Shown: piece after piece, positions 47,262 to 57,535 of the stretch
How positions within the stretch are numbered: position 1 is the first letter of the stretch
Layout of the letters: each line of letters starts with the position of its first letter
Assembly: GCF_013371465.1 (NCBI RefSeq)
Contig: NZ_JABWDU010000001.1
Location: 609,695-673,694 of the forward strand
Source: Ensifer oleiphilus
GTDB lineage: Bacteria; Pseudomonadota; Alphaproteobacteria; Rhizobiales; Rhizobiaceae
Length of the DNA stretch: 64,000 nucleotides
Direction: 5' to 3'
Made by a program: the position numbers and the translations under genes
The notes under the pieces: generated by a model
Told to the model about the DNA's origin: nothing
Databases searched by the model: none
Seen by the model: the letters and a program-made list of their open reading frames with translations, nothing else

Positions 47262-48356
47262 ATGTCCAAATTCATCGTTACAACCATGGCGACGGTCATG
47301 CTGGCCGGGTCGACCATGCTCGCTTCCGCGCAGGAGCGGGTGGTCAACGTCTACAACTGGTCGGATTATATCGACAGCAGCATTCTGGAAGACTTCACTA
47401 AGGAAACCGGCATCAAGGTCGTCTACGACGTCTTCGATTCCAACGAGATTCTTGAAACCAAGCTGCTCGCAGGCGGCTCGGGCTATGACGTCGTCGTGCC
47501 GACGGCGACCTTCCTGCAGCGCCAGATCGCGGCCGGCGTATTCCAGAAGCTCGACAAATCCAAGCTTCCGAACCTCACCAATATGTGGGACGTGATCATG
47601 GACCGTACGGCCAAGTACGATCCGGGCAACGAATACGCCATCGACTACATGTGGGGCACCACCGGCATCGGCTATAACGTTGACAAGATGAAGGAAATTC
47701 TCGGCAGCGACGAGAAGCCCAACTGGGACGTCATCTTCAAGCCGGAGCTGGCCGCCAAGTTCAAGGATTGCGGCATCCATGTTCTCGATTCCCCGACGGA
47801 CGTCATGCCGTCGGCGCTCGCCTATCTCGGTCTCAATCCGGATAGCCATGAAGCGGCGGATCTTGAAAAGGCGGCCGAACTGCTTGCCAGCGTTCGCCCC
47901 AATATCCGCAAGTTCCATTCGTCGGAATATATCAACGCGCTCGCCAATGGCGACATCTGCCTGGCCGTCGGCTTTTCCGGCGACGTCTTCCAGGCACGGG
48001 ACCGTGCCGCCGAAGCCAAGGCCGGCGTGACCGTCGACTATGCGATCCCTTCGCAGGGGGCGCAGATGTGGTTCGACATGCTCGCCATTCCAGCAGACGC
48101 TCCGCACGTCGCCGAAGCCCATGAATTCCTCAATTACATGATGAAACCGGAGGTCGTCGCCAAGGCATCGAACTATGTCTTCTACGCCAACGGCAACAAG
48201 GCGTCGCAGCAGTTCCTGGACAAGGCGGTTCTCGAAGACACCGCCATCTATCCGACTGACGCTGTGATGCAAAAACTGTTCACGGTGACGCCGTTCGAGG
48301 CGAAGCAGCAGCGGGTCTTGACCCGGCTCTGGACAAAGGTCGTCACCGGCCAGTAA
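47262..48356 (+). CDS. potF: PotF-like polyamine-binding protein
   Basis: 364 residues with a signal peptide (about residues 1-23, 'SMLASAQ' type cleavage). The mature protein opens with 'RVVNVYNWSDYIDSSILEDF' (about residues 25-44), the spermidine/putrescine-binding protein hallmark, and has 'DVVVPTATFLQRQI'. Aromatic and acidic residues for amine binding are spread as usual (for example the Asp in 'WSDY'). It is the periplasmic receptor of the PotFGHI importer. A terminator-like hairpin between it and potG would make it the most abundant product. Confidence 0.9.
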   Translation: MSKFIVTTMATVMLAGSTMLASAQERVVNVYNWSDYIDSSILEDFTKETGIKVVYDVFDSNEILETKLLAGGSGYDVVVPTATFLQRQIAAGVFQKLDKSKLPNLTNMWDVIMDRTAKYDPGNEYAIDYMWGTTGIGYNVDKMKEILGSDEKPNWDVIFKPELAAKFKDCGIHVLDSPTDVMPSALAYLGLNPDSHEAADLEKAAELLASVRPNIRKFHSSEYINALANGDICLAVGFSGDVFQARDRAAEAKAGVTVDYAIPSQGAQMWFDMLAIPADAPHVAEAHEFLNYMMKPEVVAKASNYVFYANGNKASQQFLDKAVLEDTAIYPTDAVMQKLFTVTPFEAKQQRVLTRLWTKVVTGQ

Positions 48357-48366
48357 GAGCGAAACG

Positions 48367-48402
48367 AATTGCCCGGACCTCAAAATCCGGGCAATTTTCT
48401 TT
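48367..48402 (+). terminator. Attenuating hairpin between potF and potG
   Basis: An 11-bp stem AATTGCCCGGA / TCCGGGCAATT with an 8-nt loop, followed by TTCTTT. It probably ends many transcripts after potF while letting some pass into potGHI. Confidence 0.75.
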
Positions 48403-48456
48403 AAGGGGGCACCGGGGAAAACGAGAGTGCCCATCGGCTATATCATTCGGGGATAG

Positions 48457-49602
48457 ATGATGAAGTCACTCGGCAGTATCAGGCGCTCTTTCGCCCCCTG
48501 GGCGGATCCCGCTTCCAAGCCATTCATTTCCGTCAAGAACGTCACCAAGAAGTTCGGCGATTTCACCGCCGTCGACGATCTGTCGCTCAACATCTACACG
48601 CGGGAATTCTTCGCGCTGCTCGGTGCGTCCGGCTGCGGAAAGTCGACGCTTCTGCGCATGCTCGCCGGTTTCGAGCAGCCGACCTCGGGCGAGATCATTC
48701 TCGACGGCCAGAGCCTTGCCGGCATCCCGCCCTATAGGCGGCCCGTCAACATGATGTTCCAGTCCTATGCGCTGTTTCCGCATATGACCGTCGAGACCAA
48801 CATCGCCTTCGGCCTGAAACAGGACGGCATGCCGAAAGCCGATATCGCCGAGCGCGTCGGCCAGATGCTTAAGCTGGTGAAGCTCGAGAAGTTTGCCAAG
48901 CGCAAGCCGCACCAGCTCTCCGGTGGCCAGCGCCAGCGCGTCGCACTCGCGCGTTCGCTTGCCAAGCGGCCGAAGGTGCTTTTGCTCGACGAGCCACTCG
49001 GTGCGCTCGACAAGAAGCTGCGCGAGGAAACCCAGTTCGAACTGATGGACCTGCAGCAGGAGCTCGGCCTGACCTTCGTCGTCGTTACGCACGACCAGGA
49101 AGAGGCTATGACCATGGCAGACCGCATCGCGGTCATGAGCCACGGCAAGGTCGTGCAAGTGGCAACACCGGCAGAAATCTACGAAGCGCCCAATTCGCGC
49201 TTCGTCGCAGACTTTATCGGCGATGTGAACATTTTTGACGGAGCGGTCTCGGCCGCCGAAAACGGCTATCTCCGGATCGAAACCGGCGACGGCTTTCCGA
49301 TCCGCATGGCGTCGCCGGAAAAGCCTGCCGTCGGCGCCAAGGCGGCCGTCGCCATTCGTCCTGAAAAGATCCGTGTCACCCGCCAGCCTCCCGCGCACGC
49401 GCCGGTCAACGCCGTCGAAGGTGAGATCTGGGACATCGGCTATCTCGGCGATATGACCGTCTTCCACATCAGGCTGAAGGACGGCAGGGTGGTGAAGGCA
49501 TCGTCCTTGAATGCGGTGCGCGCCGTAGAAGACCCCTTCGGTTACGACCAGCAGGTGTGGATCTCGTTCGGCGAAGACGCCGGCGTCGTCTTGAAGGATT
49601 GA
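48457..49602 (+). CDS. potG: PotG-like polyamine ABC transporter ATPase
   Basis: 381 residues; ATGs at 48457 and 48460 are both possible. Walker A 'GASGCGKSTLLRML' (about residues 56-69), ABC signature 'LSGGQRQRVALARSL' (about 156-170), Walker B 'LLLDEPLGALDKKLRE' and H-loop 'VVTHDQEEAMTMAD' are all intact. The C-terminal TOBE domain ('AVAIRPEKIRVTRQP') is typical of PotA/PotG. It energises PotHI. The next gene begins 4 bp after its stop. Confidence 0.92.
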   Translation: MMKSLGSIRRSFAPWADPASKPFISVKNVTKKFGDFTAVDDLSLNIYTREFFALLGASGCGKSTLLRMLAGFEQPTSGEIILDGQSLAGIPPYRRPVNMMFQSYALFPHMTVETNIAFGLKQDGMPKADIAERVGQMLKLVKLEKFAKRKPHQLSGGQRQRVALARSLAKRPKVLLLDEPLGALDKKLREETQFELMDLQQELGLTFVVVTHDQEEAMTMADRIAVMSHGKVVQVATPAEIYEAPNSRFVADFIGDVNIFDGAVSAAENGYLRIETGDGFPIRMASPEKPAVGAKAAVAIRPEKIRVTRQPPAHAPVNAVEGEIWDIGYLGDMTVFHIRLKDGRVVKASSLNAVRAVEDPFGYDQQVWISFGEDAGVVLKD

Positions 49603-49606
49603 AGCC

Positions 49607-50518
49607 ATGGCGCGCGTTGCATCAGCCCTCTTCAGCCGCCTGGTCATCATCATCCCCTATGCCTGGCTGCTGTTCTTCTTCCTCATTCCCTTCTTCATCG
49701 TCTTCCGGATTTCGCTGTCGCAGACTGCGGTGGCGATGCCACCCTACACGCCGGTTTTCGACCTCTTCGGTGGCCTTTCCGGCATCATGGAAAAGGCGCG
49801 GGAGTTCTCGCTCGACAACTATGTCTGGCTGACCGAGGACGTTCTCTATTTCAACGCCTATGTCTCGAGCGTCATCATCGCCGGCATTTCGACGATCCTG
49901 ACATTGATGATCGCCTATCCCGTCGCCTATGGCATGGCGAAGGCGCCGAAATCGATCCGCCCGACGCTGTTGATGCTGGTGATCCTGCCGTTCTGGACCA
50001 GCTTCCTGATCCGCGTTTACGCCTGGATCGCCATCCTGAAGCCGGAAGGGCTGCTCAACCAGTTCCTGATGAGCATCAACGTCATCGACCAGCCGCTGAT
50101 CATCCTCAACACCAATTGGGCGATCTATATCGGTATCGTCTATTCCTACCTGCCGTTCATGGTACTGCCGATCTACTCGTCACTGGAGAAGATGGACCAC
50201 ACGCTCACGGAAGCGGCACTGGACCTCGGTTGCACGCCTTTCGCGGCCTTCTGGCAGGTGACGTTCCCGTTGTCGCTGGCAGGCGTGGTTGCCGGCTGCC
50301 TGCTCGTCTTCATTCCGGCCGTCGGCGAATTCGTCATCCCCGATCTGCTCGGCGGATCGGAAACGCTGATGATCGGCAAGACGCTCTGGAACGAGTTCAA
50401 CGCCAACCGCGACTGGCCGGTCTCTTCGGCGGTTGCCACGATCCTGCTCTTGATCCTGGTGATACCGATCGTGTTCTTCCAGAACGCGCAGGCCAAAGCC
50501 GACGGCGAGGGGAGATAG
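49607..50518 (+). CDS. potH: PotH-like polyamine ABC transporter permease
   Basis: 303 residues, six membrane helices. The first helix is 'LVIIIPYAWLLFFFLIPFFI' (about residues 11-30). The coupling loop is 'EAALDLGCTPFAAFWQVTFP' (about 203-222), and 'VGEFVIPDLLGGSETLMIG' is the PotB/PotH signature after it. It forms the channel with PotI. It lies 4 bp after potG and 3 bp before potI. Confidence 0.92.
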   Translation: MARVASALFSRLVIIIPYAWLLFFFLIPFFIVFRISLSQTAVAMPPYTPVFDLFGGLSGIMEKAREFSLDNYVWLTEDVLYFNAYVSSVIIAGISTILTLMIAYPVAYGMAKAPKSIRPTLLMLVILPFWTSFLIRVYAWIAILKPEGLLNQFLMSINVIDQPLIILNTNWAIYIGIVYSYLPFMVLPIYSSLEKMDHTLTEAALDLGCTPFAAFWQVTFPLSLAGVVAGCLLVFIPAVGEFVIPDLLGGSETLMIGKTLWNEFNANRDWPVSSAVATILLLILVIPIVFFQNAQAKADGEGR

Positions 50519-50521
50519 GTC

Positions 50522-51337
50522 ATGGGCAACTGGTCACGCTTCAACATCGCGTCTATCGTGCTCGGCTTCGGCTTTCTCTATCTGCCGATCGTACTTCTGG
50601 TGATCTTCTCGTTCAACGAATCGAAGCTCGTCACCGTCTGGGCTGGGTTCTCGACCAAATGGTACGCGCAGCTCTGGCACAATCAGGCGCTCCTCGACGC
50701 AGCCTGGGTCACCATCCGCGTCGCGCTGATTTCGGCCACCTGCGCCACGGTGCTTGGAACGCTCGCGGCGCTCGCGCTGGTGCGCTACACGCGCTTTCGC
50801 GGCCGTATGCTGTTTTCGGGCATGGTCTACGCGCCGCTCGTCATGCCGGAGGTCATCACCGGCCTGTCGCTGCTCCTGCTGTTCGTCGCCATCGGGCTCG
50901 ACCGCGGTTTCTGGACGATTACGCTCGCGCACATCACCTTCACCATGTGCTTTGTTGCCGTCGTCGTGCAGTCGCGGCTGCTCAGCTTCGATCAGTCGAT
51001 CGAAGAGGCAGCGCTCGATCTGGGCGCGACCCCGGTCAGGACCTTCTTTGCGATCACCCTGCCGGTGATCGCGCCGGCGGTGTTTTCCGGCTGGGTCCTG
51101 GCTTTCACGCTGTCGCTCGACGATCTCGTGATCTCGAGCTTCACCACGGGACCTGGGGCGACCACGCTGCCGATGAAGATCTACAGTCAGGTTCGCCTTG
51201 GAGTGACGCCCGAAATCAACGCGATCTGCACGATCCTGATCGGCATCGTCGCCATCGGCGTCATCGTCGCATCCGTTGTCACCAAGCAGCGCGAAGCACA
51301 GCGAGAGAGGGACGAGCGCGCCGCTTTCGCGCAATAA
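50522..51337 (+). CDS. potI: PotI-like polyamine ABC transporter permease
   Basis: 271 residues with six membrane helices and the PotC/PotI pattern 'FSFNESKLVTVWAGFSTKWY' (about residues 31-50). The coupling loop is 'EEAALDLGATPVRTFFAITL' (about 161-180), followed by 'SLDDLVISSFTTGPGATTLP'. It completes the importer. The Arg/Glu-rich tail is cytoplasmic. It ends 51 bp before the convergent AsmA gene, with a strong hairpin between. Confidence 0.92.
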   Translation: MGNWSRFNIASIVLGFGFLYLPIVLLVIFSFNESKLVTVWAGFSTKWYAQLWHNQALLDAAWVTIRVALISATCATVLGTLAALALVRYTRFRGRMLFSGMVYAPLVMPEVITGLSLLLLFVAIGLDRGFWTITLAHITFTMCFVAVVVQSRLLSFDQSIEEAALDLGATPVRTFFAITLPVIAPAVFSGWVLAFTLSLDDLVISSFTTGPGATTLPMKIYSQVRLGVTPEINAICTILIGIVAIGVIVASVVTKQREAQRERDERAAFAQ

Positions 51338-51360
51338 TGCTTATTCTGTTTTTCGAGGCA

Positions 51361-51387
51361 GCGGCCGGTGCGTCAAGCGCCGGCCGC
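51361..51387. terminator. Shared hairpin between convergent potI and asmA-like genes
   Basis: An 11-bp GC-rich stem GCGGCCGGTGC / GCGCCGGCCGC with one G-T pair and a 5-nt loop. It lacks a long T-run but sits at the convergent junction. Confidence 0.65.
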
Positions 51388-51388
51388 T

Positions 51389-53212
51389 TCAGTTGGGCTC
51401 GCCGAGAACAGAAAGCGGCGAGATCACCGCATTCGGCCAGGAACCGCCGACGAAGAACCGCAAGCGCTGTTCCGCGTTGGCTGTGTCGGTAAAGGTCCCG
51501 GCGAGAGCCAGGCTGCCGCTGCGATAGGGAATGACGCCGTTGATAGACAGGCTGCCGGCCGGCCCGGTAAAGGTTGCGCGGTTCAACCGGGCAGACCCGT
51601 CGCTGAAGCGCGCCTCGATGTCGGCGCGCTGAAAATCGAACGTGCCGCTGCTCGCCTGCAAGAGCGAGAAGAACTCTCCCTTGCGCACCAGGTCCGAAAA
51701 GGCGTTGGCGTCGAACTCCGAGAGCTTGCCGTTGGCGAGCGACAAGGTCAGGCGCCCGGATGCGTCGGCCGCCTGCCGCGTCCAGAATGGATGGTCGGTG
51801 GCAAGGTCGAGATTGACGCTGCCTCGTCCCGTGGGCACGGGGCCGACAAAGCCGAAGTCGGCGGCCGCCGCCGCAAGATCAGCGTCCTTCAGAACCAGCG
51901 CCAACTTACCGCCACGCGCAAGGCCCGCTTCAGACAGTACGAGCCGGCCGCTGAGCCTGCCATTGGCATAGGTGCTGTCGCCGATATCGAGCGATGCACG
52001 CCCGTGATCGACCATGACGCCGGCGGCCACGTCGGTCAGCCGCAGCGGACCGATCGCCGCCTCCTGCGTCGACAGGCGAACGTCGACGCGCCAGGTGCGG
52101 GCGAAGGCGTCCGTCATATGTCTGGCGAGTTCCTCGGGATCGACGGGAAGCTCGGCGAACAACGGTTGCAGCCCGTTGAGATCGATCCTGTCGAAGGCGA
52201 GCGTGCCCTCGACGCGCGGCGTGTCGTCGGCAGGGATGGCAACGTCGAGCACACCGGTTGCCGTCGCCCCGCCAAGAGACAATTGCAGGTCGTCCAGCTT
52301 CAGCGTCGCGTCGCCGGTGGTGACATTGGCATTGAGGTTGAAGCTGCTTTCAGGCAGCCCTTCGTGCGAAGCACCCTCGAACCAGGCCGCAAGTGCGGGC
52401 AGCGACGCTGTGGAAACCTGGAGCCGGCCCGAGGCGAAGGGTTTCATCGACAGGTTGCCGACGCCGTCGAAGGAAAAATTGAGCGGGGCCGAGGTCAGCG
52501 ACGTCTTGAGCGTGGTGTTCCGGCCGGCAAGCAAGGTCAGCGGCTCGTCGCAGGCGAGCGACCAGCTCACGGTCTGCCCGCCGATGACGCTCGACAGTTG
52601 CGCGTTCAGCCGCCCGGCAAAGGCGGGCCACTTCACGGTGCCGGATATGCCGGGGAATTCGCGCGCATAATTGGTCGTCCGGTCGAACACCTGCAAGCGG
52701 CCATTTTCGATCGTGATGTCGCCGAACGGGGTTTCGTCGCCGACTGCGGTGGGTTCGCGCGGTGCAAGCCAGCGCGGCCGGTCCCAGTTGAGTGTGCCGT
52801 CCGCGCCGCGCTCCAACGTCACCACCGGCTCGATCAGGCGGATATCTTCAAGTGCCGGTTCGCCGCGAAGTGCGGAGAGCAAGCTGAAGGCTGCGGTGAT
52901 GCTGCCGATCCGCGCGAGTGTACGCGGGGTGCCGTCGGTCGTCTCGATCGTGGCTCCGTATAGTGTCAGCGTCGGGTTCGGCCAGAAACGGATGTCCGGC
53001 TCGCCGGTGATCCTGCTCTTGCCACCCGACCAGGCGTCGAGCATGCGCTCCATCGTCGGCCGCACGTCCGTGGTCGAGATCACCAGCGGCAAGGCTGCGT
53101 TATACCCGACGGCAAGCGCGATGCCGATCGCCGCGGGCCAGAGGAAATGGCGACGGCGAAGCCGCGACCAAAGGCGTGGTCGACCCAACATATGCAGGAT
53201 TTTTCTTGTCAT
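51389..53212 (-). CDS. AsmA-family protein
   Basis: 607 residues from the ATG at 53212, which has AGGCGGAA immediately upstream; an ATG 18 nt earlier has no such site. One N-terminal membrane helix (about residues 20-40, after a basic 'RLWSRLRRRHF') anchors a long beta-rich periplasmic chain. The segment after the helix ('DVRPTMERMLDAWSGGKSRI') and the C-terminal AsmA block ('LNRATFTGPAGSLSINGVIP') match AsmA-like proteins, which are thought to affect lipid or outer-membrane protein homeostasis. Divergent from acsA2. Confidence 0.82.
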   Translation of the reverse strand: MTRKILHMLGRPRLWSRLRRRHFLWPAAIGIALAVGYNAALPLVISTTDVRPTMERMLDAWSGGKSRITGEPDIRFWPNPTLTLYGATIETTDGTPRTLARIGSITAAFSLLSALRGEPALEDIRLIEPVVTLERGADGTLNWDRPRWLAPREPTAVGDETPFGDITIENGRLQVFDRTTNYAREFPGISGTVKWPAFAGRLNAQLSSVIGGQTVSWSLACDEPLTLLAGRNTTLKTSLTSAPLNFSFDGVGNLSMKPFASGRLQVSTASLPALAAWFEGASHEGLPESSFNLNANVTTGDATLKLDDLQLSLGGATATGVLDVAIPADDTPRVEGTLAFDRIDLNGLQPLFAELPVDPEELARHMTDAFARTWRVDVRLSTQEAAIGPLRLTDVAAGVMVDHGRASLDIGDSTYANGRLSGRLVLSEAGLARGGKLALVLKDADLAAAAADFGFVGPVPTGRGSVNLDLATDHPFWTRQAADASGRLTLSLANGKLSEFDANAFSDLVRKGEFFSLLQASSGTFDFQRADIEARFSDGSARLNRATFTGPAGSLSINGVIPYRSGSLALAGTFTDTANAEQRLRFFVGGSWPNAVISPLSVLGEPN

Positions 53213-53388
53213 TTCCGCCTGGTTGCCCATCGCTTGGGATCACGCAGATTGGATAGGCTTTCGGCTTGCATAAATCAAATGCAGCGGACATGGAAATGTC
53301 GCCAATGCGATGCCCGCGGAGGTTCTCCTGCTGTTTATTTTGCGTTGCAGCATGATATAGAAGGCGTGGAGTAGGAGTGGAGGAAAGC

Positions 53389-55341
<1,953 letters not shown>

Positions 55342-55408
55342 AGGGCGTTAACCTGTTCGCGCTTTCGGAATTAACCAAGGCTTCAGACTTGCTGATAAAT
55401 CCCTAAAA

Positions 55409-55594
55409 TTGTCGGATCGGCTGGTAAGGTCTTGTTAAGGATTGGGGGCGCATGGTCATCCCAACTTGAGGCCGGCCGATGAGTGGTCGGCGTCTGGCAG
55501 CGATGCCGCCGCAGACATGATGTCATTACTTCTCGAGCATTTGTTGGTTTAGCATTCGATTAACGAGGTGGCCTCCCAGCCGCCTCTTTTTTTG
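55409..55594 (+). ncRNA. Candidate small RNA ending in a strong terminator
   Basis: Promoter-like TTGTCG (55409-55414) and TTGTTA (55432-55437) with a 17-bp spacer, followed by ~150 nt containing a hairpin GCCGA/TCGGC (55475-55491). The 3' end is a terminator (GAGGTGG / CCGCCTC, 55565-55586) followed by seven or more T. The terminator loop reads CCTCCCAG, an anti-Shine-Dalgarno-like sequence of the kind used by trans-acting sRNAs in rhizobia. It could instead simply be the end of the acsA2 transcript. Confidence 0.45.
55565..55594 (+). terminator. Rho-independent terminator after acsA2 / candidate sRNA
   Basis: Stem GAGGTGG / CCGCCTC (one G-T pair), loop CCTCCCAG, then TTTTTTTG. It points in the acsA2 direction, 224 bp after that gene's stop, and faces the convergent permease gene. 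Confidence 0.82.
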
Positions 55595-55664
55595 CCTTGA
55601 GCGTGGCCGGGTTTTGCCGCGCTTCAGGCGGAGAGAACCGCTCCGCACTTCTCCTGGAATGGCA

Positions 55665-57347
55665 TCAGGGCCGACGTTCCATCGATCGCGACACCAGGAT
55701 AACGGGGATCATGCCGGCGATGACGATGATCATCGCGGCCACCGACGCATCCTCGACCTTCGCCCGCGACGCGTCCTCATAGACCAGGGTTGCAAGCGTG
55801 TTGAAGTTGAATGGGCGCAGCATGATCGTCGCCGACAGTTCCTTCATGGTCTCGATGAAGACGAGCAGTGCTGCGGTCAGCACGGCGGGGCGCATCATCG
55901 GCAGAAGCACGGTGCGCAGCGTCTGTCCGCCGGTGCGGCCGAGCGCGCGCGCGGCCATGTCGAGATGCGGCGACAGTTTCTGGAAGCCCGCCTCCAGCGT
56001 GCCTTCTGCCATGGTGAGGAACCGCACGGTGCAGGCATAGATGATGGCAAAGCCCGTTCCGGTCATCAACAGGCCGGTGGAGATGCCGAAGGTGCTGCGA
56101 AAGCCGGCGTCCACCCAATTGTCGAGCGCTGCCAGCGGAAAGAGCACGCCGATGGCAAGGACCGTGCCGGGCACGCCGTAGCCGAAGGAGGCGAGGCGGC
56201 CGGCCGTGTCGGTGAAGCGCGAACGTCCGGTGCGGGCCGCATAGGCAAGCACGAAGCCGAGCAGCACGGTTACCAATGCGGTGGCACCGGACACCAGGAT
56301 GCTGTGGAAGAGCGCGTTCAAGAGCCGTGGCTCGATGAATTGATCGAGGCGCTTCAGAGCGTAATTGCCGAGAATCAAAAACGGTACCGCAAATCCGGAG
56401 AGAACCGGGAGCAGGCAGGCTGATGTCGCGGCCCACTTCTTCCAGCCGGAAAGCGAAAGCCTGGAGGCGTCATGCACCGCCGACGTCGTCTTCTGGCTGG
56501 AGAAACGCTGCCGGCGCCTGGCCGCCCGCTCGATCATCATCAGGCCGATCACGAAGACGAGCATGATGCAGGCGATCTGGGCAGCACCGGCAAGGCTGCC
56601 GCGGTTGAGCCAGGTGTCGAAGATCGAGAAGGTCAGCGTTTGCACGCCGAGGAATTCGACGGCGCCGATATCGTTGAGCGTCTCCATTGCCACCAGCGTC
56701 AGGCCGATCATGATCGCCGGCCGCGCCATCGGGATCTGGATGCGGAAGAACACCTTTAGCGGCCCCGCTCCAAGCGTGCGGGCAACGTCGGCGGCCGCGC
56801 GCCCCTGCATCAGGAACATCGAGCGGCAGGCGAGATAGATATAGGGGTAGAGCACGGAGCTCAGCACCATAACGGCGCCGCCGAGCGAGCGGATATCGGG
56901 AAACCAGTAGTCACGGCTGGTCTTGAAGCCGAAAACGGCGCGGATCAGTCCCTGCACCGGGCCGGTAAAGGTAAACAGCTCGCCGAAGGCATAGGCCGCG
57001 AGATAGGCGGGAATGGCAAGCGGCAGCACGAGTGCTGCAGACAGGAACCGGCGCAGCGGAAACTCGCAGCTTGCCACAAGCCACGCGGTCAGGATGCCGA
57101 CGATGGCAGTCGTCGCCCCTGTCAGCCCGATCAGCAGCAGCGTGCGGATGGTGGCACGCGGGATGACGTTTTGCATGAGATGCGGCCAGTCGGCCGCGCC
57201 GCCCGAGATCGCCAGCCACGCTATGGCGAGGATCGGCATCAGCACGATCAGCGAGGCACCTCCGGCCCACACGGCGAGCAGCGGATGGGAAAGACCGGTT
57301 CTCGCGCCGGTGCGGCGCCGCTTGAGGCTTTGTGACGTTGACTGCAA
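55665..57347 (-). CDS. Fused iron(III)-type ABC transporter permease (FbpB/SfuB-like)
   Basis: 560 residues from a TTG; an in-frame stop lies 27 nt upstream, so the start cannot be much earlier. About twelve membrane helices in two similar halves, each with a permease coupling loop ('ADVARTLGAGPLKVFFRIQI' near residues 185-204, 'DMAARALGRTGGQTLRTVLL' near 465-484), as in iron(III) uptake permeases. No binding-protein or ATPase gene lies beside it in the window, so partners must be encoded elsewhere. Convergent with acsA2; its 5' end faces away from the large kinase gene. Confidence 0.85.
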   Translation of the reverse strand: MQSTSQSLKRRRTGARTGLSHPLLAVWAGGASLIVLMPILAIAWLAISGGAADWPHLMQNVIPRATIRTLLLIGLTGATTAIVGILTAWLVASCEFPLRRFLSAALVLPLAIPAYLAAYAFGELFTFTGPVQGLIRAVFGFKTSRDYWFPDIRSLGGAVMVLSSVLYPYIYLACRSMFLMQGRAAADVARTLGAGPLKVFFRIQIPMARPAIMIGLTLVAMETLNDIGAVEFLGVQTLTFSIFDTWLNRGSLAGAAQIACIMLVFVIGLMMIERAARRRQRFSSQKTTSAVHDASRLSLSGWKKWAATSACLLPVLSGFAVPFLILGNYALKRLDQFIEPRLLNALFHSILVSGATALVTVLLGFVLAYAARTGRSRFTDTAGRLASFGYGVPGTVLAIGVLFPLAALDNWVDAGFRSTFGISTGLLMTGTGFAIIYACTVRFLTMAEGTLEAGFQKLSPHLDMAARALGRTGGQTLRTVLLPMMRPAVLTAALLVFIETMKELSATIMLRPFNFNTLATLVYEDASRAKVEDASVAAMIIVIAGMIPVILVSRSMERRP

Positions 57348-57535
57348 TCGATCGAACCCGGAGCGGTACGGCTACAGCACCACCCGTCGGATAGGACGCG
57401 TTAAGGACACTGCAACGCTTGAAACTCGCTGCACAACCGGCTCCGCTTCTTGGAGAAGACCGTGCAGTAGGAATGGCCGTGAGGACGCCAGCAAACTGGC
57501 TTCCCCAAGTCAACATTTCCTTACAGCATCTGTCC

